Shown piece after piece: positions 1-8,492 of a stretch of 64,000 bases of DNA; positions within the stretch are counted from its first letter, which is position 1; each line of letters opens with the position of its first letter. The position numbers were made by a program, and so were the translations under genes. The notes beneath the pieces were generated by a model. It was not told where the DNA came from and searched no databases. It was given only the letters and a program-made list of their open reading frames with translations. The DNA lies in NCBI RefSeq assembly GCF_020616555.1, contig NZ_CP085173.1, positions 248,001 to 312,000 on the forward strand, in the 5' to 3' direction. This DNA is from Streptomyces longhuiensis (GTDB taxonomy: Bacteria; Actinomycetota; Actinomycetes; Streptomycetales; Streptomycetaceae).

Positions 1-2
1 GG

Positions 3-146
3 AACCGCGCCAGGCTGGGACTCGCCACCGTCCGCGGTCTGCTGCTCGACCTGCTCGCCACCGGTGACCGCGAGGGCGTCAACGCGGCGATGGAGGACTT
101 CCTCCGGCTGTATTACGGCGAAGCGAGCCCGGAGTCCCTCCCCTAG
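3..146 (+). CDS. C-terminal end of a TetR-family regulator (partial)
   Basis: The reading frame is open from the window edge to a TAG at 144-146 and encodes 47 residues. The helical text (LGLATVRGLLLDLLATGD, then MEDFLRLYYGE) resembles the last two helices of a TetR ligand-binding domain. The DNA-binding domain lies outside the window, so family assignment rests only on this tail. Nothing downstream on the same strand continues an operon; the next plus-strand gene is at 1000. Confidence 0.5.
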   Translation, partial: NRARLGLATVRGLLLDLLATGDREGVNAAMEDFLRLYYGEASPESLP

Positions 147-324
147 GACATCCGTTTCTGGCTCGATCGCCACGGAACCGACGGCAGCTGAACGCGGGGC
201 CAAGGCGTTGTTTCCTTTGGCTCCCTATGCGGTTGAAGCGGTACGTGACAGGAGCGCTGGTACTCAGTGGTTGCTCTACGCTCGTCGCGGCTCCCGTGGT
301 GCCTTTGACCTCGCCCTGGAGTTC

Positions 325-796
325 TTCACTCCCGTGCCCGATGATCAGCGACGTTCGGGCGACAACGGCCTTCGGGTGCACCGCAAAAACTTCGGTCTCG
401 GCCGCGGCCTTGGCTACGCTGTACGGGGTGATGGTCTCCGGGAGAGCGGACTCGTCGTAGTGGACCTGGCCCGCACCTGAGAACACCGCGTCGCTCGACA
501 CGTAAACCATGCGGGTTCCGTGCTTCGCCGCGACGATCGCGAGCCGAAGAGCACTTGTGCAGTAACCGCCCAGTCGGCCCCGCCGCTCGATGCGTTGATG
601 ACCACGGCTGGATTCACGTCGGTCATGACGGCATCCATCCTTCCCGCGTCCCGCAGATCGAGGAGGCACCACGCGGTTGGGGATGAGCGGCCCCGCCCGG
701 TCGCGTACGTCGCGACGGCCGTGTGCCCCGCCTTCCTCACTTGCCGAATCAGTTCGGACCCAGGAAGCCGCAGCCACCGACGATCAGAACGGTCAT
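325..796 (-). pseudogene. Broken sugar-nucleotide reductase (RmlD-like SDR), N-terminal part
   Basis: Read on the minus strand, an ATG at 796 opens with MTVLIVGGCGFLG, a Rossmann glycine motif, and stops after two further residues. Homology continues in a second frame (SELIRQVRKAGHTAV) and then a third (MVYVSSDAVFSGAGQVHYDE, then TPYSVAKAAAE, with the SDR Tyr-x3-Lys). At least two single-base shifts are therefore needed. The family, dTDP-4-dehydrorhamnose reductase-like proteins, normally has about 280 residues; here homology stops after TSLIIGHG near 330. A matching C-terminal part begins with the same motif at about 37.88 kb on the same strand. It is not expected to make a functional enzyme. 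Confidence 0.7.
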
Positions 797-999
797 GCGC
801 GTCACCGTAACCCCGCCGGCCCAACGGTGAAGACAGTCACTCCGGTGCTCGGGTGATAGGAGGGGACGGCGTTCGCGGAGCTGACTACGTACGCGGTGAT
901 TCCCGGCTCGGTGCGTCCCTCGCACAGGGGATAGGGAATTGCTCAAATCCCTGAAAAAGTTGTGATTCATGCACTCACGCTAGATAGGGGACAACTCGC

Positions 1000-1401
1000 A
1001 TGCTTCAGACCACCACCCGGCGACGAGTTGCGCGGGCAACAGCAGCCGTCTTCTGCGCCCTGGCCCTGGCACTGAGCCAGGCCGGTCCCGCCGCGGCCGC
1101 TGAGAAGAAGGTGTCCTTCGCCTTCAAGTACCGGATGGACACGCAGACCTGGAAGCAGAAGAGGGGCAAGGTGTCCATCCTCTTCACGAAGTGCCGTGCT
1201 CAGCGGTCCTTCCACGCCCTCCTCGTGCGGGAAAGGTTCGGCCAGGACACAAAGCTGGAAGGCCACACGCTCACGTGCCGTGTAGGCCGGCGCGCGTACT
1301 TCGACGCGCCTGATAACGGGACCTACTACTTCACCTTGACGAAGGCCGACGACGACGAGTACATCACCGGCAACGCGACGCTCAGCTTCCCGGCCCCTTG
1401 A
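1000..1401 (+). CDS. Small secreted protein of unknown function
   Basis: A 133-residue protein with a clear Sec signal peptide: twin arginines and basic residues at 7-13, a hydrophobic stretch at about 15-28, and an Ala-rich cleavage region ending near residue 34 (GPAAAAEKK). The mature part of about 100 residues has two cysteines (CRAQ and LTCRVG) that could form one disulfide outside the cell, and many Lys, Phe and Tyr residues. An AGGGGAC ribosome-binding site sits about 8 bases before the ATG. A 9-bp hairpin follows the stop at 1423-1448. I do not recognise the family. The upstream 200 bases (797-999) are AT-richer and probably hold the promoter. Confidence 0.7.
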   Translation: MLQTTTRRRVARATAAVFCALALALSQAGPAAAAEKKVSFAFKYRMDTQTWKQKRGKVSILFTKCRAQRSFHALLVRERFGQDTKLEGHTLTCRVGRRAYFDAPDNGTYYFTLTKADDDEYITGNATLSFPAP

Positions 1402-1422
1402 CCGCAGGTGCGGCCGTGTTGT

Positions 1423-1448
1423 GCTGTTCGTTTCTGATGACGAACAGC
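1423..1448 (+). terminator. Hairpin after the secreted protein gene
   Basis: Perfect 9-bp inverted repeat, GCTGTTCGT at 1423-1431 and ACGAACAGC at 1440-1448, with an 8-base loop, 20 bases after the stop codon at 1401. There is no T-run, which is usual for Streptomyces terminators. Confidence 0.55.
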
Positions 1449-1748
1449 GAACCCACAACTCATGCAGGAGCCTGACCTGCGGTCAGCGCAAGGCCGCGCG
1501 GCGAGACCGGTTGTGCAGCAGGCGAGCAGTGCGACCCGGAGCACGAGCAGCAGGCCGGGCTCGCCGGCGAAACAGCGGCTCGAGCCCGGTTGGGCGAGGA
1601 GTAGGCGCAGCTGCTGCGCCTGCTCGATGAAGGCGGCGCCCTTCAAGCACCAGCTTTCCTCCAGCTCTGCACCTGTGCTTTTCACGAGAGAGGTCTCCAC
1701 CCGCGAAATGCCATAGCTGTCGAACGGCACAGCGGCCAGACTTTTCAC
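1449..1748. other. No recognisable gene
   Basis: Open frames exist on both strands but none has convincing start signals, composition or family resemblance. It separates the hairpin from the gene at 1749. Confidence 0.5.
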
Positions 1749-2132
1749 ATGCAGCTCCCCGCCGAAAGCCTTGTCGCCACCGAGCTGATCGAGGTCGTCA
1801 GGATCTCAGCCCTCCCCGCCAAGCGGGGCGCTCCCTACCCCGGCAGGGCGGTCGCCCACTGGGTCGGGAGCGAGGCCACCGATGTCCTGACGTTGATTCA
1901 GACCTTGCCCGGCAGCGAGCAGCACCGTTGCGGCTTCTCGCCGGGCTGGAGCATCCGGGCGTACGAGGAGTCTCTCGGACCGGTGCTGTTCGAGGCAGCG
2001 TTCTGTTTCAACTGCCACGAGGTTCGCATGCATGGATTGACCGTGCCCTCCGCGCTGGCCACACAGTTCTTCGACGCGGACACCCCGCCCGCCCGGGCCC
2101 TTCTGGCCATCCTCCGCGCGGCGGCCCCGTAG
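1749..2132 (+). CDS. Conserved-looking hypothetical protein with a CxxC pair
   Basis: 127 residues with no signal peptide and no membrane segment. The sequence looks like a folded cytoplasmic domain: conserved-type glycines and tryptophans (AHWVGSEATDVLTLIQ), then CGFSPGWSIRAYE and a CFNCHE pair near residue 87. The start is not strongly supported: no good ribosome-binding site precedes the ATG, and the preceding 300 bases are geneless, so the true N-terminus could be lost. I do not recognise the family. It lies just upstream of a cluster of immunity-like genes, which is the only functional hint. Confidence 0.5.
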   Translation: MQLPAESLVATELIEVVRISALPAKRGAPYPGRAVAHWVGSEATDVLTLIQTLPGSEQHRCGFSPGWSIRAYEESLGPVLFEAAFCFNCHEVRMHGLTVPSALATQFFDADTPPARALLAILRAAAP

Positions 2133-2156
2133 TCGACCGGCCGCCCCCAGCCCGGC

Positions 2157-2273
2157 ATGTACCCCTGGGACCAGGCCCACCCCCGGCCCACCATCGAAGA
2201 AGCCCTCACCGACGCCGCCGTCCTCGTCACCGAGTGGTCCGAACTGCCCCTCGATGCACTCCAAGACTCCTGA
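2157..2273 (+). pseudogene. 38-codon remnant of an unknown gene
   Basis: ATG at 2157 to TGA at 2271-2273 encodes a short acidic helix-forming peptide (RPTIEEALTDAAVLVTEWSE). Codon use is strongly GC3-biased, as in real Streptomyces genes, so this is probably the surviving 3' end of a larger gene and not a chance frame. It starts 24 bases after the preceding stop. Confidence 0.35.
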
Positions 2274-2397
2274 AATGCTGGACCGGCATCTGCACCACCT
2301 GCCACCAGCCCCTACCCCGGACCAGACATCAACCAGCAAGATCCACTACAAAACAACGGAGTCCTATCAGAGCATCGAGAATCGCGAAGGACGGAAC

Positions 2398-2858
2398 ATG
2401 GAACCGGAACTACTGCCGCTGGTCGGTGTCGGGCCGCTGCGGCTCGGCATGCCGGCGCAGGAGACGCGCGACGCGGTCCAGGCGTGGGGGCTGCTGCGGG
2501 TCGCCTCCAGTGATCCGGAGCCCGGGCAGATCCTGCTCAAGCACGACGCGTCCGGCCTGACGTGATGCTCGGCTTCACCAAGGGCGCGCCGAGCGGCGTG
2601 GAGCTGTTCCGGTTCCTCGACGAGGACGCCGACGTGCGAGTGCTCCTCGACGGCCTCGACGTCTTCCGCACCCCGAGTGTGGACCTCTTCGAGCTGTCCG
2701 CAGAGCGGCGCCACGAGATCACCGAGAACGACCTCGGTTTCGACGAGCTGCCGGAGCTGAGGGTCGTCCTCGCCAACCAGAGCAGCTACGAGTACCCGGT
2801 GGACGAGGACGGGGACCCTCTCTACTACGACTACGTGCGCCTCGCGGACCAGATCTGA
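2398..2858 (+). pseudogene. Frameshifted immunity-like hypothetical protein
   Basis: An ATG at 2398, preceded by GAAGGA, encodes ELLPLVGVGPLRLGM and continues to a TGA at 2563-2565. The next frame carries straight on (MLGFTKGAPSGVELFRFLDE) to a stop at 2856-2858. Restoring one missing base at about 2559-2562 would join the parts as GLDVMLGF and give about 153 residues. The opening VGPLRLGM is common in small Streptomyces proteins found beside toxin and immunity genes. Together with the SMI1 gene at 3744 this suggests the eroded end of a polymorphic toxin locus; the immunity role is inference. Confidence 0.5.
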
Positions 2859-3221
2859 CACACGGAGAACCCACGGCAGAGCCCCACTCGGCGCAGGCTC
2901 CGCGAGCCCCGAGCGCGACGTTGGTGCGCCGGTGGTCTCCTGCGGCGGGTACTGCAGAAGAACTCCACCCGTACTGGGGGCCACTCACAACCCGGGGCAC
3001 GATCGGTCTGCCAACGGCCCGACTTCGGTGCGGCAGTAGCGGCGGCGCAGCAAAGAGGCGATCGTGCGATTACGCTCGACGGCCTGCGGCGCCGGCTTCT
3101 GTAGGTGTTGCACCGCAGGCCTCGGCAGTCTGTCGAGCCAACTGCAGTGCTCAGACGCACCCCCTCTACGCTCGGTGACCGACGTGGCTGCCGCTGCGAA
3201 GGGGATCGACGAGGGAACATC

Positions 3222-3655
3222 ATGCGTGCGGGTTGGCGCCGGCTATGGCAGACGATGGCCGTGGGCGGGATCGGGTTGAGCCTGTACGCGGGCTTGTTGA
3301 CCGCCGACGACGTCCGCGACCGAGCTTCCAGCGAGCACGACATCGCCGCGGCCTGCGACCATCTGGTGTCGAGAGCGCTGGTGATGGATCTGCAGGGCGG
3401 CATGGTCCGAGCGCAGTCCGTCCACCACAACAACGGCATCCCGCTGAACCACCGACGCCGCACAACTACACACACCGAGGCAAGTTCCTGAACCGCCTCG
3501 ACACCCACCTCCAGAACCACGTGGAACGATTGCTCGCCAACGGAAAAACGAAGACCAAGATCACGGCTTCACTCAAAACCGACCTCGGCAGTATCGGCAG
3601 CACAATTCTGAAGGAACAGCACGGCCAAGAGACGACGCACACCTCCCCCAGCTAA
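3222..3655 (+). pseudogene. Remnant of an AHH/HNH-type nuclease toxin C-terminus
   Basis: Frame 1 from 3222 runs to 3491 and contains SVHHNNGIPLNH. The adjacent frame continues with TPHNYTHRGKFLNRLDTHLQ and then KTKITASLKTDLGSIG, ending at 3655. The block NGIPLNH-x-PHNYTHRGKFL resembles the second half of AHH nuclease domains, a common C-terminal toxin of secreted polymorphic toxins. A frameshift at about 3450 and the absence of any delivery domain make it nonfunctional as it stands. The N-terminal 70 residues of frame 1 (a hydrophobic segment, GGIGLSLYAGLL) may be unrelated. A further 21-residue tail (NSVTIWNRKH at 3657-3722) could be part of the same or another toxin. Confidence 0.4.
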
Positions 3656-3743
3656 ATGCATCCAGCACGGCAGCGACAGCGGCGGAACCAACAGCGTCAC
3701 CATCTGGAACCGCAAGCACTGACGATAAGGAACTAACCGCGAG

Positions 3744-4280
3744 ATGAGTCCCGAACTGAACCGGCTCACCGAGGTCCTGCCCCGGCCCTCCACACCCACC
3801 CAGACGCCCGACTGGGACGCCGCCGAAACCGCCCTGAGCACGGCGCTGCCCGCAGACTACAAAGAGCTCATCACCACCTACGGAGGCGGCTTCGTCGACG
3901 GCTACCTGCTGCTCCTGGAGCCGGGCTGCGCCAACGACGTATACGACCAGCTCAAGATCTCCGCAGAGCGCGAAGAAGCCAACGACGCTCTGTGGCAGTA
4001 CGAGGACAAGCCCGCCGAGATGGACGCAGATGGCAACCGCCTGCTCTGCTGGGCCACCACGGACAACGGCGAATACCTGTACTGGCTCGTCCAGCCCGGC
4101 GACACTCCCGACAGTCGCCCGATCCTGATCAACGACGAGTCCGGGGAGGTTTGGGAACGCTACGACATGACCGTGCCCCAGTTCCTCACCGCCGTCCTGA
4201 GCGGCGAGGCTCGATCGCAGATTTTCTGGGACGAGTTCCCGCTGGAGCAGCATCAATTCCGCCCCGCCCGGGAGGTGTAG
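3744..4280 (+). CDS. SMI1/KNR4-family immunity protein
   Basis: 178 residues, cytoplasmic. The N-terminal part DWDAAETALSTALPADYKEL followed by YGGG is the hallmark of the SMI1/KNR4 (SUKH) fold. Later come WATTDNGEYLYWLVQPG and a C-terminal helix VPQFLTAVLSG, also typical. Length fits the family. Members usually neutralise nuclease or deaminase toxins encoded directly upstream, and a decayed AHH-type nuclease tail ends 88 bases before this start, so this is most likely its surviving cognate antidote (inference). The gene is intact although its toxin is broken, as is common for orphan immunity genes. Confidence 0.8.
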   Translation: MSPELNRLTEVLPRPSTPTQTPDWDAAETALSTALPADYKELITTYGGGFVDGYLLLLEPGCANDVYDQLKISAEREEANDALWQYEDKPAEMDADGNRLLCWATTDNGEYLYWLVQPGDTPDSRPILINDESGEVWERYDMTVPQFLTAVLSGEARSQIFWDEFPLEQHQFRPAREV

Positions 4281-4469
4281 GACCATGAGCGCCCGGCCGC
4301 AATTGAGCCGACAGTCGACGACCAGGCCGCCGCGCTTCCATGAGGGCTCCGGTCAGCCAGTCCGTCTGGGGTGGCGTGGCGTGGCGTGCGTATTCGGCGC
4401 GTTGCCAGCCGTTCTGCCCACGTTTTCCTCGCGGCGATGGCCGTCCAGGAACGCGAAAGGGGGTGCGGC

Positions 4470-4625
4470 CGACGCACCCGACCTCGTGGACCTCACCCGC
4501 GCAGAAATCCGCCGTCTGCTGGCAGTTGCGTCCCACCACCGTCCTGCACGTCGCGAGCACGCCGTGAGCTGGTCGCACTGGAGCGCCGCCACCACGTCTA
4601 CTGACCGCCGGTCGCCGCGCCGCTG
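4470..4625 (+). pseudogene. IS701-like transposase C-terminal scrap
   Basis: The frame reading LVDLTRAEIRRLLAV then VSWSHW resembles the conserved end of IS701-type transposases (LTVPEIRRLLARL, then LAWSRWRRRHQ). The final RRHH appears in the neighbouring frame, so the end is shifted. No other part of the element is recognisable. The flanks (4281-4470 and 4626-4780) show no gene. Confidence 0.4.
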
Positions 4626-4783
4626 GAACCTGCGCTCTTCGTGGTCCGGCCTTGTTGCCAACCCATCAGCAACCTGACCCAGGTGCTCCGGTCGAGACCA
4701 ATGAGTCCGCCCAGGTCCTGCATCGAATCGACAGCTGACAGGTTCCGGAGGTCACGAGAGCCTGATTCTGAATCGATCAGTTC

Positions 4784-5083
4784 ATGCGCACCGGCCTGGT
4801 CGCTGACGCACTGCGGATGGCAGCCTCGCCCCGTATCCGCCTGGACGGCGCCGTGTTCCACTGCGACCACGGAACGCAATACGCATCCTGCGAAAGCTTC
4901 CACGCCTCCCTGAAACACGAGAGCCTCCAGGGCGCCCACTACTACGGCGACTCCGACACCTGCCGAAGAACCGTCTTCGCCTGGCTGACCCGGTACAACA
5001 CCCGCCGCCGGCACTCCGCCAACGGCCACCTCAGCGCAAACGAATACGAACACCACACCGCTAAACTCACGCTCGCCGCGTGA
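4784..5083 (+). pseudogene. IS3-family transposase OrfB, internally deleted
   Basis: 99 residues of an rve integrase core: MRTGLVADALRMAA, VFHCDHGTQYAS with the second catalytic Asp, then ESFHASLKHE with the catalytic Glu, and the typical ending WLTRYNTRRRHS. About 35 residues normally found between QYAS and the Glu helix are missing, and the first catalytic Asp and all of OrfA are absent. It is therefore a deletion remnant, unable to transpose. From 5084 to 5303 there is only the promoter region of the next gene. Confidence 0.75.
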
Positions 5084-5303
5084 TCAATAACCGCCCTCTA
5101 AGGGCCGCCCTACACAAAGCTTCAACCCTGAATGCAGGGTGGAACCATCACTCGATGGGAACATGAGCCATCACTCATGCGTACTATCGCTACGCCACCA
5201 CACCACCGTTCGCCACGGAAGTACATGAACAGGCGGGCGCACCTGCCTCGCTCGCACTCACGGTAGTGCGCCGTTGCTCCCGAATTGAAAAGAGGACAAC
5301 ACC

Positions 5304-5993
5304 ATGACCGACAACCCCGTCACCATCACCAGCGTGACATCTCAGTACACCACTCAGGTCGCACAGGACCTCGAACTCAACAACAAAGAGCAGGAACGTA
5401 TCGGCGCGGAACTCTCCGCCCTGCAGGCGCAGTTGAAAATCCTGCAGGACGACCAGAGCGTGCTGCACAGCATCCAGAAGACGCTCGACAGCCGACCGGC
5501 ATCTACGCCGAGCACCCCGGAGCCTTCGACGTCCCTCCCGCAGCAGGCATCCGGCAAGAACACCACTACCCGGCGTGCCCCGTCCAAAAAGGCTGCAGCC
5601 AAGGCCCCCAGCACGAAGAAGACCACGGTGCAGGCCAAGAAGGACAAGACCCAGGGCACGGAGCCCAAGGCGGCTACGGCATCGGCACAGCCCACCCTGA
5701 TCGCGCTCATCCGCACCCACCTCGACCAGCAGAAAGAACCCCGTTCCGCAGCCGAGGTCACCTCGGCGCTCACCGAGGCCCACCCCCAGCGCACCATCAA
5801 GACGACCGTCGTGCGCACCACCCTCGAGAATCTTGTCGCCAAGAGCCAGGCTCACCGGTCGAAGCAGGGCGCCTCGGTCCTCTACACGTCAGCCGCCGTG
5901 CAGGCCGCGCCCCAGAAGGCCCCGGCTCCCGCGCTGCCCAGGCCCGAGCAGGACAGCAGCAAGCGCGAGAAGGCCGGCGCGGTCAGTTCGTAG
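5304..5993 (+). CDS. Coiled-coil / Lys-rich linker / winged-helix protein
   Basis: 229 residues in three parts. Residues about 18-62 are heptad-rich and Glu/Gln-rich (NNKEQERIGAELSALQAQLK), predicting a coiled coil. Residues about 75-130 form a Lys/Ala/Thr/Pro-rich linker (RRAPSKKAAAKAPSTKK) like histone-H1 or HU-type tails. Residues about 132-205 (LIALIRTHLDQQ, then TIKTTVVRTTLENLVAK, YTS) look like a winged helix. A GAGGACAACACC leader supports the ATG. The composition suggests a DNA-binding, possibly nucleoid-associated or silencing protein; this is inference. It is intact and surrounded by remnants. Confidence 0.6.
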   Translation: MTDNPVTITSVTSQYTTQVAQDLELNNKEQERIGAELSALQAQLKILQDDQSVLHSIQKTLDSRPASTPSTPEPSTSLPQQASGKNTTTRRAPSKKAAAKAPSTKKTTVQAKKDKTQGTEPKAATASAQPTLIALIRTHLDQQKEPRSAAEVTSALTEAHPQRTIKTTVVRTTLENLVAKSQAHRSKQGASVLYTSAAVQAAPQKAPAPALPRPEQDSSKREKAGAVSS

Positions 5994-6315
5994 CCGTCGA
6001 GGACATCCGAAGAAGGCTCGCGGCGAGCAGCCGAACGAAGTATCCGGCCATGCGGCCGGTGTCGGTGCGCCAGCCCGGTGTGGGGGCGTTCAACCAAAAG
6101 CACGCGGCGGACCGCTGCTCGCCCTTCCAGGCGGCGATCGCGTGTCGGCATTGTCCGGCGTTGCCCCAGTCCATGGCCCATGGAGCACGATCCCCCGAAG
6201 GCCATACTCAATAGCAACCATCGGAATCGCGTGAAACGTTGGTACCCACCTCGCTCCCAGCGAACGACCAACTGGGCGGCTCGCCGCCCTGCCCAAAGGT
6301 GCCGGCTACGTCGCG
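5994..6315. other. No recognisable gene
   Basis: Several short frames, including a minus-strand frame at 5983-6174 rich in Trp and Cys, but no start signal or family resemblance. Probably remnant DNA. Confidence 0.4.
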
Positions 6316-6321
6316 GTGCGC

Positions 6322-6620
6322 ATGGCGCCGCTGGCGCTGATCGCATTTACCGTGATCGTCGATCAGTTAACCCCGGTGCATTGGCCGTTCAATCGCTTTC
6401 TGGAGGGAGCTCCGGCCCTTGCAGCCGCGACACGGAACCCTGTCGGCACCGGTGTGATCGGCGCGTTCGCCATTGTCGTGGACATCGTGCTGGCTGCCGA
6501 CAAGGGGAACTTGGGCATGTCGAGGGCATGGCTGATGCTGGGGATGATCGCGTTGGTGACGGTGGCAGCCGTAGCCGTGAACGATGTCGCAGCGCGTCTT
6601 GAGCGCACCACCGATCAAGA
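6322..6620 (+). pseudogene. Membrane N-terminus of an RsbU-like phosphatase or sensor
   Basis: The frame encodes three hydrophobic segments (PLALIAFTVIVDQL; VIGAFAIVVDIVLA; AWLMLGMIALVTVAAVAV) separated by a loop containing APALAAATRNP. This layout matches the short membrane modules at the start of Streptomyces PP2C/SpoIIE phosphatases. No phosphatase domain follows; beyond about 6610 the frame enters the unrelated gene at 6584. It contains a TTA codon (in QLTP), rare in this genome type. Confidence 0.45.
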
Positions 6621-6838
6621 CATCCACGACGGCCGCCAAGAACCTGCCACAGCAGCTCGCCCGTCTCCTGGAGCAATGGGGCGAACTGGTCTCCCAGCTG
6701 CGGCCGGTGGGCAGTTCCGTGTTCTTGCCCTTCGACTTCTCCGACGAATACACCGGCTGGTTGCGGGTTACATCCCAGGACGGCACGCACGCTCGGGTGG
6801 AGGCCGGATGGAGCCTCATCCAGGGATGGCGCTTCAAC
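6584..6838 (+). pseudogene. 5' part of a small gene split by the IS607 element
   Basis: ATG at 6584 encodes about 85 residues with a soluble, conserved-looking core (LARLLEQWGELVSQLRPVGS, then FLPFDFSDEYTGWLRV, GWSLIQGWRFN). The frame meets the left end of the IS607 element at codon 85 (Asn, 6836-6838) and stops four codons later in IS sequence. The rest of the gene is at 9136-9273, in the matching phase. Joined, the product is 130 residues. The function is unknown; the start overlaps the membrane remnant in another frame. Confidence 0.65.
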
Positions 6839-7070
6839 CGTTCCTAATCAGTGTGCAGGAGTGAGTCTTGGACCCACTGCCCGGCACTGCGCGCATCCCG
6901 AACGGTTTTGGATGCACTGGTCACCCGCGTTGCCTTTTCTATCCCGCTCGGGCACGCGCATCGTGTGCACGGTCCGTGATGGGTGGGCGGGTTCCCTCAC
7001 GCTCTCGGGTACCCGGTCGGGCCTGGACGGTCCGATGCCCACGACGATCACTCTGGTCGTCGTGGGGCGG
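6839..7070 (-). ncRNA. Predicted TnpB guide RNA (omega/reRNA) region
   Basis: In IS605/IS607 elements a structured RNA spans the tnpB 3' end and the right end, and its guide is the flanking host sequence. Here the tnpB 3' region holds a perfect 10-bp stem (CCCACGACGA at 7038-7047, TCGTCGTGGG at 7057-7066, loop 9 bases), and the right end is at 6839. The implied guide, reading out of the element, is GTTGAAGCGCCATCCCTGGA (complement of 6819-6838). RNA existence and boundaries are inference. Confidence 0.4.
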
Positions 7071-8492
7071 TGCCGTCCGTCGCCGGATCGGGTGCCCGAG
7101 GGCGCGTCGCCCGATCGCGATGCCAGCGGCATCGTGACGGGACATCTTGCGGTGGGGTGTCTGCATCGGCTTGCGCCAGTGCTGGTCGCCCCACATCGAG
7201 GTGTAGGCCGGGTCCACGGCCACGATGGACAGGTCCATCTCGGCGGCCATGGAGACGAGCCGGGCCTTGAGCTTCCCGGTCGGCATGCCTGAGATCAACT
7301 GCCGGAACCGCTTCCTGCGGCCGTGCTTCTCCCGGGTCTTCTCGGCGGTGAAGTCCAGGTTCTCGATACCGATGGCGGCGACGCCGCAGCTTTTCGCCCA
7401 GTGCAGGAGCTGGGTGATGGCGTGCCGGATCTGCGCGTCCCGGTGGCCCGCCGACCCGCTGAGGTCGTAGGAGAAGCGGTGTGGGTCGCCTACCGGGTTG
7501 CCGTGTGGGTCGAGCCGGTACGCGGCAAAGTGATCGGCATTCGTGTCCACGCCGATCATGCCCTTGGCGCGTGCGGTCTCCAGCCCGATCGTCTGGACCA
7601 CCGGCCGCTGCCACGAGGCGGTCAGGTACCAGCGCCCACGCTCGACGTCCCGGTGGATGCGGTAGGCGACAGCCCGGTTGCCCTCGATGCGGTCGGCCCA
7701 CTCCTGGCCCCGGTGCGCGAAAGCGACCCTGGAGGCCAGGACGTAGCGTCCGTGCTTGCTGTTCGCCAGGCTGGCGAGCGGGGCCGGCAGCTTGATCGAG
7801 ACTTCGCCATCCGGGGTGACGCGGATCGTCTCGTTCCCGTACCGCTTCCCGGACTCGCCGTCAGCCTGGAGGAACCAGCGTTCCGCCTCCCAGCGTTCCC
7901 GCCACTGCGCCTCGGTGAGCTGCGCCTTGGCCAGGTTGCGGCGAGTGTTGAGCAGGCGCCTGCCGCCACGCACCACATGCACGACACCGCTCTGACGGTC
8001 GGCGCGCGCCACGTCGAGACGGTGTTCCAGGATCGCCAGGCGCCGGGTTTTGTGGAACCACTCGCTCTTGGAGCGGTAGCCGCTGGGAGCGCGCTTGGTG
8101 CCCTTCTCACCGAGCGGCTGGGACAGGCGGTGCATCAGCGTACGGACACCGGCTTCAAGGCCCTGGATGTGGGCGAGCTGGCAGCGGCGGGACAAAGCCC
8201 ACTGGTCGTACGTGGCCTTCGTGATCGCTCCGGCCCACCGCGAGGACGACTGGGCCGTCAGGTCCCGTTTCCGCGCCGCCCACCTCTCGGTGGAATGGTC
8301 ACCTGCGTCCTGGCAGCGGGCCGCCAGATCGCGGGACGCCAAGTGTCCGAGGTGTTCGCCGATCAGGCGCAACACCTTTTCATCCTCGGGCGTGAGGTGC
8401 TTGAGACGGTCGCGTATCGCGACACCGGACGGCCCGAGGGCAACGAACGGCGCATCGATGGCACGCAGTTGCTTCCTTTTCGGCTCAGTCAT
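6939..8492 (-). CDS. tnpB: TnpB RNA-guided nuclease homologue of the IS607 element
   Basis: From the ATG at 8492 (preceded by GGAG, overlapping the tnpA stop) the protein has 517 residues. The C-terminal RuvC fold shows all three acidic motifs: Asp in MIGVDTNADHFA, Glu in AIGIENLDF, Asp in RHDAAGIAIGRR. The zinc ribbon normally lying before the last motif is absent: where CxxC pairs are expected the sequence reads VDPAYTSMWGDQHW. The N-terminal half is basic and Arg/Lys-rich, suited to RNA and DNA binding. Characterised TnpB proteins are guided by an RNA from the element end and cut the donor site. Catalytic residues look intact. Confidence 0.85.
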   Translation of the reverse strand: MTEPKRKQLRAIDAPFVALGPSGVAIRDRLKHLTPEDEKVLRLIGEHLGHLASRDLAARCQDAGDHSTERWAARKRDLTAQSSSRWAGAITKATYDQWALSRRCQLAHIQGLEAGVRTLMHRLSQPLGEKGTKRAPSGYRSKSEWFHKTRRLAILEHRLDVARADRQSGVVHVVRGGRRLLNTRRNLAKAQLTEAQWRERWEAERWFLQADGESGKRYGNETIRVTPDGEVSIKLPAPLASLANSKHGRYVLASRVAFAHRGQEWADRIEGNRAVAYRIHRDVERGRWYLTASWQRPVVQTIGLETARAKGMIGVDTNADHFAAYRLDPHGNPVGDPHRFSYDLSGSAGHRDAQIRHAITQLLHWAKSCGVAAIGIENLDFTAEKTREKHGRRKRFRQLISGMPTGKLKARLVSMAAEMDLSIVAVDPAYTSMWGDQHWRKPMQTPHRKMSRHDAAGIAIGRRALGHPIRRRTAPPHDDQSDRRGHRTVQARPGTREREGTRPPITDRAHDARARAG

